A DNA stretch of 64,000 bases from DATILI01 sp035476635 (GTDB lineage: Bacteria; Pseudomonadota; Gammaproteobacteria; Burkholderiales; Burkholderiaceae_C), in assembly GCA_035476635.1 (NCBI GenBank), contig DATILI010000168.1, positions 124,001-188,000 on the forward strand, given 5' to 3'. A model generated the notes under the pieces. The model worked only from the letters and a program-made list of their open reading frames with translations, did no database searches and was not told the origin of the DNA. Shown here piece by piece: positions 17,556 through 26,573 of the stretch (positions are counted from its first letter, which is position 1; every line of letters begins with the position of its first letter). A program made the translations under genes and the position numbers.

Positions 17556-19487
17556 TCAGATCTTCATAGCCACTTCGTGCGCATGATGCATCGCTTCAAG
17601 TGCGGTGCGCGGGGCGAACGCATCGCCGATCACGTGGATCGGCAGGCGAACGCACTGAGCAAGGCGTAGCCCCAGATCGTCCGAGATCTGGGGCTCGATC
17701 AAAACCACCGCACCGATACCGTCCACGTCGATCTGCCAGCCTTCGTGCGACATGTGCGCCACACCGCCTGCAACGCGGTCAACTTTCCCGAATGAGACGG
17801 TTCTGACGCGCCGCGCATCGGGCCGCGCCTTCCAGGCGCTCCGATTGACCGGGTCAAGGTGGGCTCCCACCGATGCACCCATGGCCACGATGATGGGCTT
17901 GGCACCTGCAAGCAGCATCTTGTCGGCCAGTGCAAAGGCCTTCATGCGGTGGTCCGCGGAATCGACGATGAGGACGCCCTTCCCCTCAAGCCCCTCGAGC
18001 GTCATCGCATCCTGAAGGCCATAGACGGGCGAGTCGCACGGAAATGACGACGACGCCACACGCTCGTGGGCACCGGACGCGACGACGATCGTGTCGAATT
18101 GACCCGACATTTCCGTCTCGAATCGCGTATTGAGGCGAACCGCGACGTCACGCGAAAGCTGCAACTTCTGCCACTCGACGAGCTCCTGGAACTCGTGCCT
18201 GCCCGGCAGCGAGGCGGCGAGGCGCAGCGCTCCGCCCAGCTCGGCCTGCGCCTCGAACAATGTCGTGGCGTGCCCGCGTCGCGCCAGCGTCAGTGCGGCC
18301 TGCATGCCCGCCGGCCCTCCTCCCACCACGGCAATCCGCAGCGGCACTGTCGTAGGCTCCATCGCGACCTCCGCGGCCGTGCCGACCGCTGGGTTGACCA
18401 GGCAGGTCATGCCCCAGGCCGCACGTCCGACGCATCCTTGCATGCAGCCTATGCAGGGACGAATGTCGCTCTCCGCGCCTCTCATGGCCTTCGCGACAAT
18501 GAACGGATCGGCGATGTGGGCGCGCGCCATGTTGACCATGTCCGCCTGGCCGCATTGCAGTATCTCTTCCGCCAGCTGCAGAGTCTTGATCCGGTGTGAT
18601 GTCAACACGGGAACCGAGGTCCGGGTTTTCAGGCGGCCGCAGAATTCGCGCAAGGGCGCGGCAGGCGTGCCCATAGGCGGGATCGACGTGTGGATGTTGG
18701 AGTGAACGCCCGACGCAACCGACAGGAAATCCACGCCCAGGCTGCCGATCGCGGCTCCAATCTCAAGGCCGAGATCCTCGTCAATGCCATTGTCCACGTA
18801 TTCATCAGCGGCAATGCGGGCGCCTATCGCCGCCGTGCTGCCGATGCGCTGGCGTGTCACCTCAATAATCTCGCCCACGATGCGTAGCCGGCCGGCGAAA
18901 TCGCCCCCGTACTCGTCCTTGCGAAGATTGCTCCAGGGCGAGAGAAACTGCTGCAGCAGATATCCGTTCGTGCAGTGAATCTCTATGCCGTCGGCCCCCG
19001 CGGCGACGGCGCGCTCAGCAGCATCGGCAAAAGCCGACACGATGGTTCGAATCTCCTGCTGGCTCATTTCGTGCGGCACGACGTCATGGGCGGGATCGCG
19101 CGTGGCGGACGGACCCATCGGACCCGACACTGAATTCACCATGTCCTGCTGCCGTCCGGTGTGAAGCAACTGAACAAAGAAACGCGCTCCGTGCGCATGA
19201 ACGGCCGCGCAAATCTCCTGCAGGCCGGCGCACGCCTCGTCCCACCATAGATCGATGCAGTTGACGGAATGCCGTGAAGACGGGTGGATCGACACTGACT
19301 CGGAAAATATAAGACCGGCGCCGCCCATGGCGCGGGCGGCATAGTAGTCGGTCAACCGGGAAGTCGAAAGCCCATCCCGGGCGTAGTTGGTCAGGTGAGC
19401 GGATACGAAAATCCTGTTCCTGACCACTACCGGGCCGACGTGAATGGGTTTGAAAACCTCGACCAGCGGTTCAACATCAGATGTCAC
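17556..19487 (-). CDS. OYE/2,4-dienoyl-CoA reductase-type oxidoreductase with Fe-S and FAD domains
   Basis: A 643-residue protein of FadH/BaiCD architecture. An FMN TIM barrel (about 1-330) is followed by a [4Fe-4S] cysteine set at about residues 345, 348, 352 and 362 (CIGCMQGCVGRAAWGMTC) and an FAD/NAD domain with VVGGGPAGMQAALTL near 387. Electrons would pass from NAD(P)H through FAD and the cluster to FMN, to reduce an activated double bond. The usual HxxH pair of the barrel reads IHCTNGY here, so the second His is Asn. It is divergent from the TetR gene over an operator at 19503-19524. Confidence 0.92.
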   Translation of the reverse strand: MTSDVEPLVEVFKPIHVGPVVVRNRIFVSAHLTNYARDGLSTSRLTDYYAARAMGGAGLIFSESVSIHPSSRHSVNCIDLWWDEACAGLQEICAAVHAHGARFFVQLLHTGRQQDMVNSVSGPMGPSATRDPAHDVVPHEMSQQEIRTIVSAFADAAERAVAAGADGIEIHCTNGYLLQQFLSPWSNLRKDEYGGDFAGRLRIVGEIIEVTRQRIGSTAAIGARIAADEYVDNGIDEDLGLEIGAAIGSLGVDFLSVASGVHSNIHTSIPPMGTPAAPLREFCGRLKTRTSVPVLTSHRIKTLQLAEEILQCGQADMVNMARAHIADPFIVAKAMRGAESDIRPCIGCMQGCVGRAAWGMTCLVNPAVGTAAEVAMEPTTVPLRIAVVGGGPAGMQAALTLARRGHATTLFEAQAELGGALRLAASLPGRHEFQELVEWQKLQLSRDVAVRLNTRFETEMSGQFDTIVVASGAHERVASSSFPCDSPVYGLQDAMTLEGLEGKGVLIVDSADHRMKAFALADKMLLAGAKPIIVAMGASVGAHLDPVNRSAWKARPDARRVRTVSFGKVDRVAGGVAHMSHEGWQIDVDGIGAVVLIEPQISDDLGLRLAQCVRLPIHVIGDAFAPRTALEAMHHAHEVAMKI

Positions 19488-19502
19488 GCGGCGCCCTTGC
19501 TA

Positions 19503-19524
19503 ATATGGTGAGTGTTCACCGTAT
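19503..19524. promoter_or_regulatory. TetR-type operator (copy 2 of 4)
   Basis: ATATGGT-N8-ACCGTAT in the divergent region between the FadH-like oxidoreductase and the TetR gene, so it would serve both that enzyme and autoregulation of the regulator. Confidence 0.75.
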
Positions 19525-19613
19525 ATGGTACCATTTGGAGTGCATTTTGGGGGCGCGGAGACGCTGCCCCAATGCTCGCTAGAATTTTCGGCACATAACA
19601 ACCGGATCCGCCC

Positions 19614-20312
19614 ATGTCCAAGCTGCCAGCGCTCAAGGTTCGCGCCACAAAAATGCCAAGTGAGGAGCGAAAGGTGCTTATCGCTCGGGCAGCCGCAAAA
19701 CTCTTTGCGGAGAAGGGGTTTCACGCGACCACGCTCAAGGCTATCGCGGTTGGGGCAGATGTGTCCGAGGCGCTGCTGCTCAAGTACTTTCCCACGAAGG
19801 AAGACTTGTTGGCCGCATCGCTGGACGCCTGCCGCCAGACCACCTTCTTTGCTTCGCTTCAGGAACTGCTTCCCACTGAGCCTTCAACAAAGGCCCTGGT
19901 ACACGCGGTTCAGGTGGTGACCCGCCAAATCACGATGACGCCCAAAAGCTCGGATCGTGAGAGCCGCGACACGGTCATTCGTATGCTGCTGCGCAGCCTT
20001 TGCGAAGACGGGGAATTTGCCACGCTGATGCTGAGCGACCTCGACGAGAAGGTCGCCACCTTCTTTGCGTCGTGCCTGGAGAGAGCGTCGGCCAATGGCG
20101 ACCTGGATGAGAGCGCACCGCAGCCTGCGCTTGCCGTTGCGTGGATGCGCATCCAATTGTCCCTTGCGGTGCAAGCATTCCAGCTGCCGGAGAAGTCGCC
20201 GGTCGGTTACGGGGTCAGCAAGAAGCAGTTCTCCGATGCCCTGATTCGCTTTCAGTTGCTCGGGATGGGTTTGAAAGGCAGCGTGGTGCGAAAGTATCTT
20301 GCTGAAGAGTAA
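19614..20312 (+). CDS. TetR/AcrR family transcriptional regulator
   Basis: A 232-residue TetR-family protein. The N-terminal helix-turn-helix domain spans about residues 17-65 (RKVLIARAAAKLFAEKGF, ATTLKAIAVGADVSEALLLKYF, PTKEDLLAAS). The rest is the variable ligand-binding helical domain. It lies beside copy 2 of a palindrome (GTATGGT-N8-ACCATAC) found four times between 16.9 and 23.4 kb and nowhere else that I noticed. It is therefore the best candidate to repress the FMN reductase, both OYE-type genes, the SDRs and the TTT receptor operon until an inducer binds. Confidence 0.9.
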   Translation: MSKLPALKVRATKMPSEERKVLIARAAAKLFAEKGFHATTLKAIAVGADVSEALLLKYFPTKEDLLAASLDACRQTTFFASLQELLPTEPSTKALVHAVQVVTRQITMTPKSSDRESRDTVIRMLLRSLCEDGEFATLMLSDLDEKVATFFASCLERASANGDLDESAPQPALAVAWMRIQLSLAVQAFQLPEKSPVGYGVSKKQFSDALIRFQLLGMGLKGSVVRKYLAEE

Positions 20313-20345
20313 CTGGCGTCATGTCCACCACTCGAGGAATGTCTC

Positions 20346-21152
20346 ATGAATGAGCGCGTGGCAGCTGTCACCGGAGGGCGCCGTGGAATAGGCCGAGCCG
20401 TGGCGTATGCGCTGGCCGACGCCGGCTTCGATGTCATCATCCTCGACCTGGTCGAGGACGCGGAAACGGCTGCAACGCTCGAGGGTATCGAGAATCGCGG
20501 CCGGCGAGGCGCTTCAGTCGTCGCCGACATTGCGGCTGTAGACGACCACACCAATACCGCCGAAGCCATTTTTTCGAAATTCGGGACGCTGACGTGTCTG
20601 GTGAACAATGCCGGCGTGCTGGTCGCCAAACGCGGCAATGACCTGCTCGATGCGACGCCGATGGACTTCGACCGCGTCATGAACATCAATCTCCGCGGCA
20701 CCTTCTTTTTCACCCAGGCTGTCGCGAGGCGGATGCTGGAACAGCCGCCCGTGGCGGGGCCGTGTCCGCGGACCATCATCACCATCAGTTCCGCCGCCTC
20801 AGGGCGGGCCAAGAACGATGCTCCAGAGTATGCGTTCTCCAAGACCTGCCTTTCCCTGATGAACGAGATGTTTGCCTTGCGCATGGCCGGCAGTGGCGTT
20901 TGCGCGTTCGAAGTGCGCCCCGGCATGATCAAGACCGAGATGAGCCGCGACGTCTGGCCGCTGTACGAAGGCTTGATCGAGCAAGGCCATATCCCGCTGG
21001 CCCGAATGGGAGAGCCCGAGGATGTCGGCGCGACAGTCGCCGCGTTGGCCTCTGGCGCGCTGCGGTACACGACGGGGCAAAGCGTGTTCGTTGCCGGCGG
21101 AATGCAGATTGGCCAATCCCCTGCCGCTGCTGCCCGCCGACATACCGCATAG
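20346..21152 (+). CDS. Short-chain dehydrogenase/reductase
   Basis: A 268-residue classical SDR, 33 bp after the TetR gene and probably co-transcribed with it. Motifs: AVTGGRRGIGRAVAYALADAG (cofactor loop, TGxxxGIG with Arg substitutions), LVNNAGVL, NINLRGTFFF, and the catalytic set with Ser in ISSAASGRAKND and YAFSK. An acidic residue after the second strand (ILDLVED) suggests NAD preference. It is annotated by similarity to 3-ketoacyl-ACP reductases, but its context is catabolic, so the natural substrate is probably a cyclic or hydroxyacyl alcohol. Confidence 0.9.
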   Translation: MNERVAAVTGGRRGIGRAVAYALADAGFDVIILDLVEDAETAATLEGIENRGRRGASVVADIAAVDDHTNTAEAIFSKFGTLTCLVNNAGVLVAKRGNDLLDATPMDFDRVMNINLRGTFFFTQAVARRMLEQPPVAGPCPRTIITISSAASGRAKNDAPEYAFSKTCLSLMNEMFALRMAGSGVCAFEVRPGMIKTEMSRDVWPLYEGLIEQGHIPLARMGEPEDVGATVAALASGALRYTTGQSVFVAGGMQIGQSPAAAARRHTA

Positions 21153-21177
21153 CACGCTCAGTTTCGCGCCCTGCAGT

Positions 21178-22443
21178 TCAAACTGATGACTGGGCCAGGC
21201 TGCCGGGTCGCAAGATGGATCCGCTCCAGCGACGATACCGCCGCGTCAGGCATCCAATGCGCACTTGGTCCAGCAACAGCGTCAGCGCAGGCGAATAGCG
21301 TCGAAGCTGCGGCTGGCCCGTGCCAAGTGCATGCAGCCGACGCTTGACGAGCGCGGAGCTCGCAGCCGAAGCCATTGTCAAGTCTTTCCACCGGACGGTT
21401 TGAGGTAGAGCCATAGCGTCCCGCCCAACCAGCCACTGGGCCGGCAAATCCGGTACAAGAGCCAACGCAGTCGCCATGCCAACCATTGCGACCCCGCGGG
21501 ATACGACTTTCTCCGCCACCTCCATTCTGCGAATTCCGCCCGTGGTCATGAGAGGCATTCGTGCCACTTCGGCAAGCGCTGCGGCAATCTCGACGAAGTA
21601 CGCCTCGCGAGCCAGAGACCGGCCATCGGCGGCGCGTCCTTGCATTGCCGGACTCTCGTAGCTCCCGCCCGACAGCTCGACGAGGTCGATCGGCAACTCG
21701 TTGAGCCACGAAATGACTTGTGCGGCGTCGCTCTCCGAAAAACCGCCTCGCTGGAAGTCGGCTGAGTTCAATTTGACCGCCACGCAGAACTGGGGCGAAA
21801 CCCGTGTACGAACAGCACGAACCACTTCCAGCAACAGCCGCGCCCTTCCGGACAGACTGCCGCCCCAGCGGTCATCACGCTTGTTGGCGAGGGGTGACAA
21901 GAACTGGGAAATAAGATACCCGTGCGCCGCATGGATCTGAATTCCGGTGAAGCCGGCGCGCTCAGCGGCTTCGGCCGTGTCGGCAAAGCGCTCGATGACT
22001 TCAGATATCTCTGCGTCAGTCATCGCCTTGGGCGCCGCAAAATGCTTGCTGTACTTTCCCATGTCCAGGGGGACCTCAGACGGAGCCCACGACAGCCCGC
22101 CGGTTGAAGCGCGCACTTGACGCCCCGGGTGGTTGATCTGCATCCAGAGATGCGCGCCACCGGTGCGGCCGACCCGCGACCATTCGATGAACGGTGCCAG
22201 TTCAGTTTCGCGCTCCAGAACCACGCCGCCAGGCCCTGTCATCGCGCGGCCGTCAATCATCACGTTGCCCGTGATGATCAGTCCAGCGCCTCCCCTCGCC
22301 CATGCCTTGTAGAGCTCATAGATCGCCGATCCCGGTACCTGGCCCGGCTCGGCCATGTTCTCCTCCATGGCAGCCTTGGCCAAGCGATTGCGGATGTGTG
22401 CGCCATTTGGCAACATGAGGGTATTGAATATCAGTGAAGTCAT
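21178..22443 (-). CDS. NADH:flavin oxidoreductase (Old Yellow Enzyme family)
   Basis: A 421-residue single-domain OYE-type FMN barrel with IQIHAAHGYLISQFLSP, then LANKRDDRWGGSLSGRARL, the usual substrate-binding HxxH and barrel motifs. It lacks the Fe-S/FAD extension of the relative at 17556-19487. It would reduce an enone or similar activated alkene with NAD(P)H. It follows the SDR at 22466-23221 by 22 bp and is transcribed with it, leftward from the promoter region that has the operators at 23280 and 23348. Its end converges on the other SDR. Confidence 0.92.
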   Translation of the reverse strand: MTSLIFNTLMLPNGAHIRNRLAKAAMEENMAEPGQVPGSAIYELYKAWARGGAGLIITGNVMIDGRAMTGPGGVVLERETELAPFIEWSRVGRTGGAHLWMQINHPGRQVRASTGGLSWAPSEVPLDMGKYSKHFAAPKAMTDAEISEVIERFADTAEAAERAGFTGIQIHAAHGYLISQFLSPLANKRDDRWGGSLSGRARLLLEVVRAVRTRVSPQFCVAVKLNSADFQRGGFSESDAAQVISWLNELPIDLVELSGGSYESPAMQGRAADGRSLAREAYFVEIAAALAEVARMPLMTTGGIRRMEVAEKVVSRGVAMVGMATALALVPDLPAQWLVGRDAMALPQTVRWKDLTMASAASSALVKRRLHALGTGQPQLRRYSPALTLLLDQVRIGCLTRRYRRWSGSILRPGSLAQSSV

Positions 22444-22465
22444 CGGTGAAGCTTTAAAAGGAACT

Positions 22466-23221
22466 TTAGAGAGTGCAATAGCCGCCGTCCACCTTGATGT
22501 CGGTCCCCGTCACAAATGACGCAGCGGGAGAAGCCAGAAACAGCGCCGCCTGCGCGACTTCGTCCGCCGTGCCGATCCTTCCCAGTGGATGAAGATGCGC
22601 CATTTGCCGGGAGACTTCGTCAAGCGTTCCGTAGCGCTCGGCCAGCCGCTCTGTTCCTATGGTTCCGGGAGACAGGGAGTTGACCCGGATCTTGTCTTGG
22701 GCGTGCTCGATCGCCAGCAGCCGAGTCATCGCCAATATTCCGCCCTTCGAGGCGGTATACGCCGCGGTACCCGGCCTGCCCACATGAGCCCAGATCGACG
22801 ACATGTTGATGATTGAGCCGCCTTCCTTGCGCATCAAGGGGATGAAATGCTTGGACACCAGAAACACGGACGTGAGATTGACAGCCATCGTCTCGGTCCA
22901 GTCGTCCAGCGAACAATCCACCAGCTTTGAGCGGCTACCGATGGGCGCGGCCGCGTTGTTCACCAGGATGTCCACGCGCGCCGTCATTTCGGCGATTCGC
23001 GCGGCTGCCGCCGCAACTGAAGACTCGCTGCGCACGTCGCACGATAGCCATCGCGGCGCTTGTGGTTCGCGCCCTGCCTGCTCGGCTTGCTCAGCCGTGG
23101 GCTCCTGAATGTCCAGCACATAGACCGTCGCGCCCGCATCGCGGAACGCGTCTGCGATGGCGTGGCCGATGCCGCGCGCCGCACCTGTGACTACAGCCGT
23201 TCGACCTAACAAGTCCTGCAT
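22466..23221 (-). CDS. Short-chain dehydrogenase/reductase
   Basis: A 251-residue classical SDR starting MQDLLGRTAVVTGAARGIGHA. GGAGACTTT directly precedes this ATG (23221); a longer frame to 23332 would run through the operator and lacks a ribosome site. Motifs: LVNNAAAP, INMSSIWAHVGRPGTAAYTASKGG (catalytic Ser, Tyr and Lys) and the C-terminal VDGGYCTL. It is first in the leftward pair with the OYE gene, so an alcohol/ketone step probably alternates with the double-bond reduction. Confidence 0.92.
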   Translation of the reverse strand: MQDLLGRTAVVTGAARGIGHAIADAFRDAGATVYVLDIQEPTAEQAEQAGREPQAPRWLSCDVRSESSVAAAAARIAEMTARVDILVNNAAAPIGSRSKLVDCSLDDWTETMAVNLTSVFLVSKHFIPLMRKEGGSIINMSSIWAHVGRPGTAAYTASKGGILAMTRLLAIEHAQDKIRVNSLSPGTIGTERLAERYGTLDEVSRQMAHLHPLGRIGTADEVAQAALFLASPAASFVTGTDIKVDGGYCTL

Positions 23222-23279
23222 AAAGTCTCCAGTTCTCTCGGGAAAATGAGTGGGCCAGCCCGCGCTTCGGCGCTCGATA

Positions 23280-23301
23280 GTATGGTAAGTACACACCATA
23301 T
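23280..23301. promoter_or_regulatory. TetR-type operator (copy 3 of 4)
   Basis: GTATGGT-N8-ACCATAT, 59 bp before the start of the leftward SDR gene. It is the SDR-proximal one of two operators in this divergent region. Confidence 0.75.
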
Positions 23302-23325
23302 TACATCGATTCACACCAAGGGCTC

Positions 23326-23354
23326 TTGACATGATTTCGCCGTGATTGTATGGT
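23326..23354 (+). promoter_or_regulatory. Sigma-70 promoter for the TTT receptor operon
   Basis: TTGACA at 23326-23331 and TATGGT at 23349-23354, separated by exactly 17 bp. The -10 is embedded in operator copy 4. Transcription would start near 23361, about 40 bp before the GTG start of the receptor gene. Confidence 0.65.
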
Positions 23355-23369
23355 ACGCACTCACCATAC
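23348..23369. promoter_or_regulatory. TetR-type operator (copy 4 of 4)
   Basis: GTATGGT-N8-ACCATAC with perfectly matched 7-bp arms, covering the -10 hexamer and the likely transcription start of the rightward operon: a classical repressor geometry. Confidence 0.78.
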
Positions 23370-23400
23370 TAATAGAGCAATCATTGCACTGGAGACAAAC

Positions 23401-24387
23401 GTGAACATCTTGAGAAATATTCCGAAAATCCTGCGCCGTGCTCGGCCTTCGTTGCTCGCTGCCGCTCTGCTCGTGGCGGGCGGCGCCTGGGCGAACACTT
23501 TTCCTTCCCGCCCCATCACGATGAACGTGATCCTGGCCGCGGGCGGTCCGACCGATGTACTCGCGCGCGCCGTGGCGAGCGGCATGTCCGACCAACTCGG
23601 GCAACCGGTCATCGTCGACAACAAGCCGGGTGCGGGCGGTGGCATCGCCTCAGCAGTAACCGCCAAGGCGAAGCCTGATGGCTACACCCTCCTCATGACG
23701 GTGAACACGGCCCACACCTTGCTGCCCTATATCCAGAAGGGTCTGGGATACGACCCGGTCAAGGACTTCACCCCTATCAGCATCATTGGCACTACGTACA
23801 ACGTCATTGTGGTCAACAAGGACTTTCCGGCTCAGGACTTCAAGGGCCTGATCGAGCTGGCCAAGGCGAAGCCAGAGTCCGTCAGCGTGGCGGTGTTCGG
23901 GATCGGCGGACGCTATGCGTCAGCGCGGTTGGCGGCGGCGACCGGCGTGAAGTTTCTCGAGATTCCCTACAAGGGCGGTGCACAAGGCACCCAGGCGCTG
24001 ATGAGTGGCGAGGTGAACATGTTCTACGACGGCGCAGGGCTGGTGGACACGCGCGTCAAGTCCGGTATGTACCGAGCCATCGCAGTATTGAGCAAGACGC
24101 GCAGCCCTGTTTTGCCCGATGTGCCCGCGGTCGGCGAATACATCCCTGGGTTCGAAGTGCCGCTGTGGTTCGGCGTGGTTGCGCCGGCGGGACTGCCCGA
24201 AAAGGTCAAGGAACGCCTGCACAAGGCGCTCATTGCATCGCTCGATACGCCCAAAGTAAAGGCCGCCGCCGCTGCCCTCGGCCTCGAAATGGTCGGCAAT
24301 ACCCCGGCGGAATTCGCCAAGCGCATACGCGAAGAGGCCAAAGCCACCCCGGATCTTGTTCGCCGCTACAAGATCACCATCGATTGA
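23401..24387 (+). CDS. Tripartite tricarboxylate transporter receptor (Bug/TctC family)
   Basis: A 328-residue periplasmic solute receptor. It starts at GTG 23401, set by GGAGACAAAC just upstream. Signal peptide: a basic head, then SLLAAALLVAGGAWA with cleavage near residue 31. The family motifs FPSRPITMNVILAAGGPTDVLARAVA, IVDNKPGAGGGIAS, then IPYKGGAQGTQALMSGEVN follow. No TctA/TctB membrane partners are present in the window, as is common for the expanded Bug family of Burkholderiales. It leads the operon of ring-cleavage-like genes and probably binds the carboxylate substrate. Confidence 0.93.
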   Translation: MNILRNIPKILRRARPSLLAAALLVAGGAWANTFPSRPITMNVILAAGGPTDVLARAVASGMSDQLGQPVIVDNKPGAGGGIASAVTAKAKPDGYTLLMTVNTAHTLLPYIQKGLGYDPVKDFTPISIIGTTYNVIVVNKDFPAQDFKGLIELAKAKPESVSVAVFGIGGRYASARLAAATGVKFLEIPYKGGAQGTQALMSGEVNMFYDGAGLVDTRVKSGMYRAIAVLSKTRSPVLPDVPAVGEYIPGFEVPLWFGVVAPAGLPEKVKERLHKALIASLDTPKVKAAAAALGLEMVGNTPAEFAKRIREEAKATPDLVRRYKITID

Positions 24388-24408
24388 TTGATTGAAAGCA
24401 GAAGAAAA

Positions 24409-25569
24409 ATGAAGTCCAAGTGGAACTTGAGCATCCCGCAGTTTGAAGGCCTGGCGTCCCGGCAGGCGCACGCCGACCTGCCTGCGGGAACGTTCGAGCG
24501 CGAAGTGGGCCGTGACGGCTTCTTCGGAGCCGCAAGCCATGTCTACCATAGCCGTCCTCCGACTGGCTGGGATTCAGTGGACGGCCCCATCCGCCCTCGG
24601 GCGTTCGACGCACTCGCGCTGGATCATCGCGCTCGCTCGCCCTGGGAAGCTAGCGAGCTATTCCATAACGCGCACGTGCGGGTGCGGTTCTGGCGAACCA
24701 GCGAGCCCATGGATCACATCGTGCGCAACGCGGACGGGGACGAATTGCTGTTCGTCCATGAAGGCGGCGGCGATGTCTACTGCGACTATGGGCACATCAC
24801 CCTGGAGCCAGGCGACTATCTGCTGCTGCCCCGAGGGACCATGTGGCGCCTGGACCCGCTGCCCAACACCGACATCCTCCTGATCGAATCGACGGGTTCG
24901 GCTTACAGCCTCCCCGATCGCGGCCCGGTGGGTCGATTCGCGCCATTCGACCCGGGCGTGCTCGAGCGGCCACGTCTGAACGAAGCCTTCAAAAGCCAGC
25001 CCGACACGCCCACTCGCGTGGTAGTCAAGCGTGGCAACCAGTTCGGGCAGCTGAAATACCAGTTCAACCCCCTGGACGCGCTGGGATGGAAGGGTGATCT
25101 CTATCCAGTGCGCCTGAACGTTCGCGACATTCGCCCCCTCATGAGCCATCGCGTGCATTTGCCACCCTCGGTTCATACGACGTTCCTCAGCAGCCGTTTC
25201 ATCATCTGCACATTCGTGCCGAAGCCGCCGGAGAGCGACCCCGGCGCGATGAAACTGCCCTTCTTCCATAGCAACGACGACTGCGACGAGGTGATCTTTT
25301 ATCACCGGGGCCGCATCGGCAGTCGCGGAAATTCGATCGGCCAAGGCGCGTTGACCCTTCACCCGGGCGGGACGATCCACGGCCCCCACCCCGAGACCCT
25401 GCCCTACATGTTCGAAGTCAGCCCCAACCGCGCCCCTGGCTACGCAGTGATGGTCGACACATTCGATGCGCTGAGCGTGGGCGCCGGTGCACAAGCATGC
25501 GAGGTCACCGACTATCACGAGAGCTGGCGCGCTTCCATCGACTTCGTCTCGGACAAACCGAACGCATGA
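24409..25569 (+). CDS. Homogentisate 1,2-dioxygenase-like cupin
   Basis: A 386-residue bicupin that resembles homogentisate 1,2-dioxygenase. An N-terminal cupin segment reads DELLFVHEGGGDVYCDYG, with LEPGDYLLLPRGTMW. The C-terminal one, FFHSNDDCDEVIFYHRG and LHPGGTIHGPHPE, places His, Glu and His where the iron ligands of that family lie. It probably cleaves a hydroquinone- or gentisate-type ring with O2. It is somewhat shorter than typical HmgA proteins (about 430-450), and no hpd or maleylacetoacetate isomerase gene is adjacent, so homogentisate itself is not assured. A FAH-family gene follows. Confidence 0.85.
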   Translation: MKSKWNLSIPQFEGLASRQAHADLPAGTFEREVGRDGFFGAASHVYHSRPPTGWDSVDGPIRPRAFDALALDHRARSPWEASELFHNAHVRVRFWRTSEPMDHIVRNADGDELLFVHEGGGDVYCDYGHITLEPGDYLLLPRGTMWRLDPLPNTDILLIESTGSAYSLPDRGPVGRFAPFDPGVLERPRLNEAFKSQPDTPTRVVVKRGNQFGQLKYQFNPLDALGWKGDLYPVRLNVRDIRPLMSHRVHLPPSVHTTFLSSRFIICTFVPKPPESDPGAMKLPFFHSNDDCDEVIFYHRGRIGSRGNSIGQGALTLHPGGTIHGPHPETLPYMFEVSPNRAPGYAVMVDTFDALSVGAGAQACEVTDYHESWRASIDFVSDKPNA

Positions 25570-25579
25570 GGACACTCAC

Positions 25580-26563
25580 ATGAAGCTGGCCACGCTTCGC
25601 GACACAAGCCGCGACGGAAAACTCATCATCGTCAATCGGCCGCTCACACGTTGGGTGAGCGCCGCGACGGTCGCGCCGACGATGCAAGCTGCGCTGGACG
25701 CCTGGAGCGACGCGGAGCAGCCGCTGCGAAAGCTCTACGACGCGCTCAACGACGGCACGGTCGAATCGCAGCCCCTCGACTTCGAGCAACTGGCGGCCCC
25801 CCTTCCCCGCGCATACGCATGGATGGATGGAAGCGCCTTTCTGAATCACATGGAGCTCGCTCGCAGGTTGAGAGGCGCAAAGATGCCGGAAGGCTTTCGC
25901 GAACTGCCTCTTATGTATGAGGGCATCTCCAGCACATTCCATGCATGCCGCGATTCTCTTCCGTTGCCTGCCGATGACGTGGGACTCGACATCGAAGGCG
26001 AGATCGGCGTGATTCTTGACGATGTCCCCCAGGGCGTCTCCGCGCAAGACGCTTCGGCGCATATCAAGCTGGTAACGCTCGTGAACGACACAAGCCTTCG
26101 GTCCATCATCGCAGACCGAGCCGCTCGAGGCTACCCAACCAGCGTGCACGGCAAACCCCCTTGTGCCATGGCACCGGTCGCAGTCACACCCGACGAGTTC
26201 GGCGATGCTTGGGACGGCAGCAAACTCAGTTTGCGGTTGCGCAGCAAGGTCAACGATGACCTGCTCGGTGAACCCAACGCCGGCGTCGACATGTTCTTCG
26301 ACTTCCCCGCTCTGGTTGCCCACGCGGCGAAATATCGCCCGCTTTGCGCCGGCACCATCGTTGGCTCCGGGACCGTCTCCAACTACGACGCCTCGGCCGG
26401 GTCCGCGTGCATAGCGGAGCGGCGCATGATGGAAACAGTGACGAATGGCAAGCCGGACACCCCCTATCTGAAAGCCGGCGATGTCATCAGCATCGAAATG
26501 CTCGACGGGGACGGCCGCAGCGTGTTCGGTGCCATACGCCAGCAGGTTGCGCTGGCCGGCTGA
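25580..26563 (+). CDS. Fumarylacetoacetate hydrolase family protein
   Basis: A 327-residue FAH-fold hydrolase starting at the ATG at 25580, with GAGG ten bases upstream. The acidic metal site reads DIEGEIGVIL; further family stretches are LVNDTSLR, NAGVDMFFDFPALVAHAA and AGTIVGSGTVSNYD. Expected to hydrolyse a C-C bond in a 1,3-diketone or ring-fission product. The order cupin dioxygenase then FAH hydrolase is that of homogentisate catabolism and supports sequential ring cleavage and hydrolysis here. Confidence 0.9.
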   Translation: MKLATLRDTSRDGKLIIVNRPLTRWVSAATVAPTMQAALDAWSDAEQPLRKLYDALNDGTVESQPLDFEQLAAPLPRAYAWMDGSAFLNHMELARRLRGAKMPEGFRELPLMYEGISSTFHACRDSLPLPADDVGLDIEGEIGVILDDVPQGVSAQDASAHIKLVTLVNDTSLRSIIADRAARGYPTSVHGKPPCAMAPVAVTPDEFGDAWDGSKLSLRLRSKVNDDLLGEPNAGVDMFFDFPALVAHAAKYRPLCAGTIVGSGTVSNYDASAGSACIAERRMMETVTNGKPDTPYLKAGDVISIEMLDGDGRSVFGAIRQQVALAG

Positions 26564-26573
26564 AGGGGATCGC

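Noticed and set aside
21158..21709. 183-codon leftward reading overlapping the OYE gene at 21178
   Set aside because: Different frame from the well-supported OYE gene; no motif.
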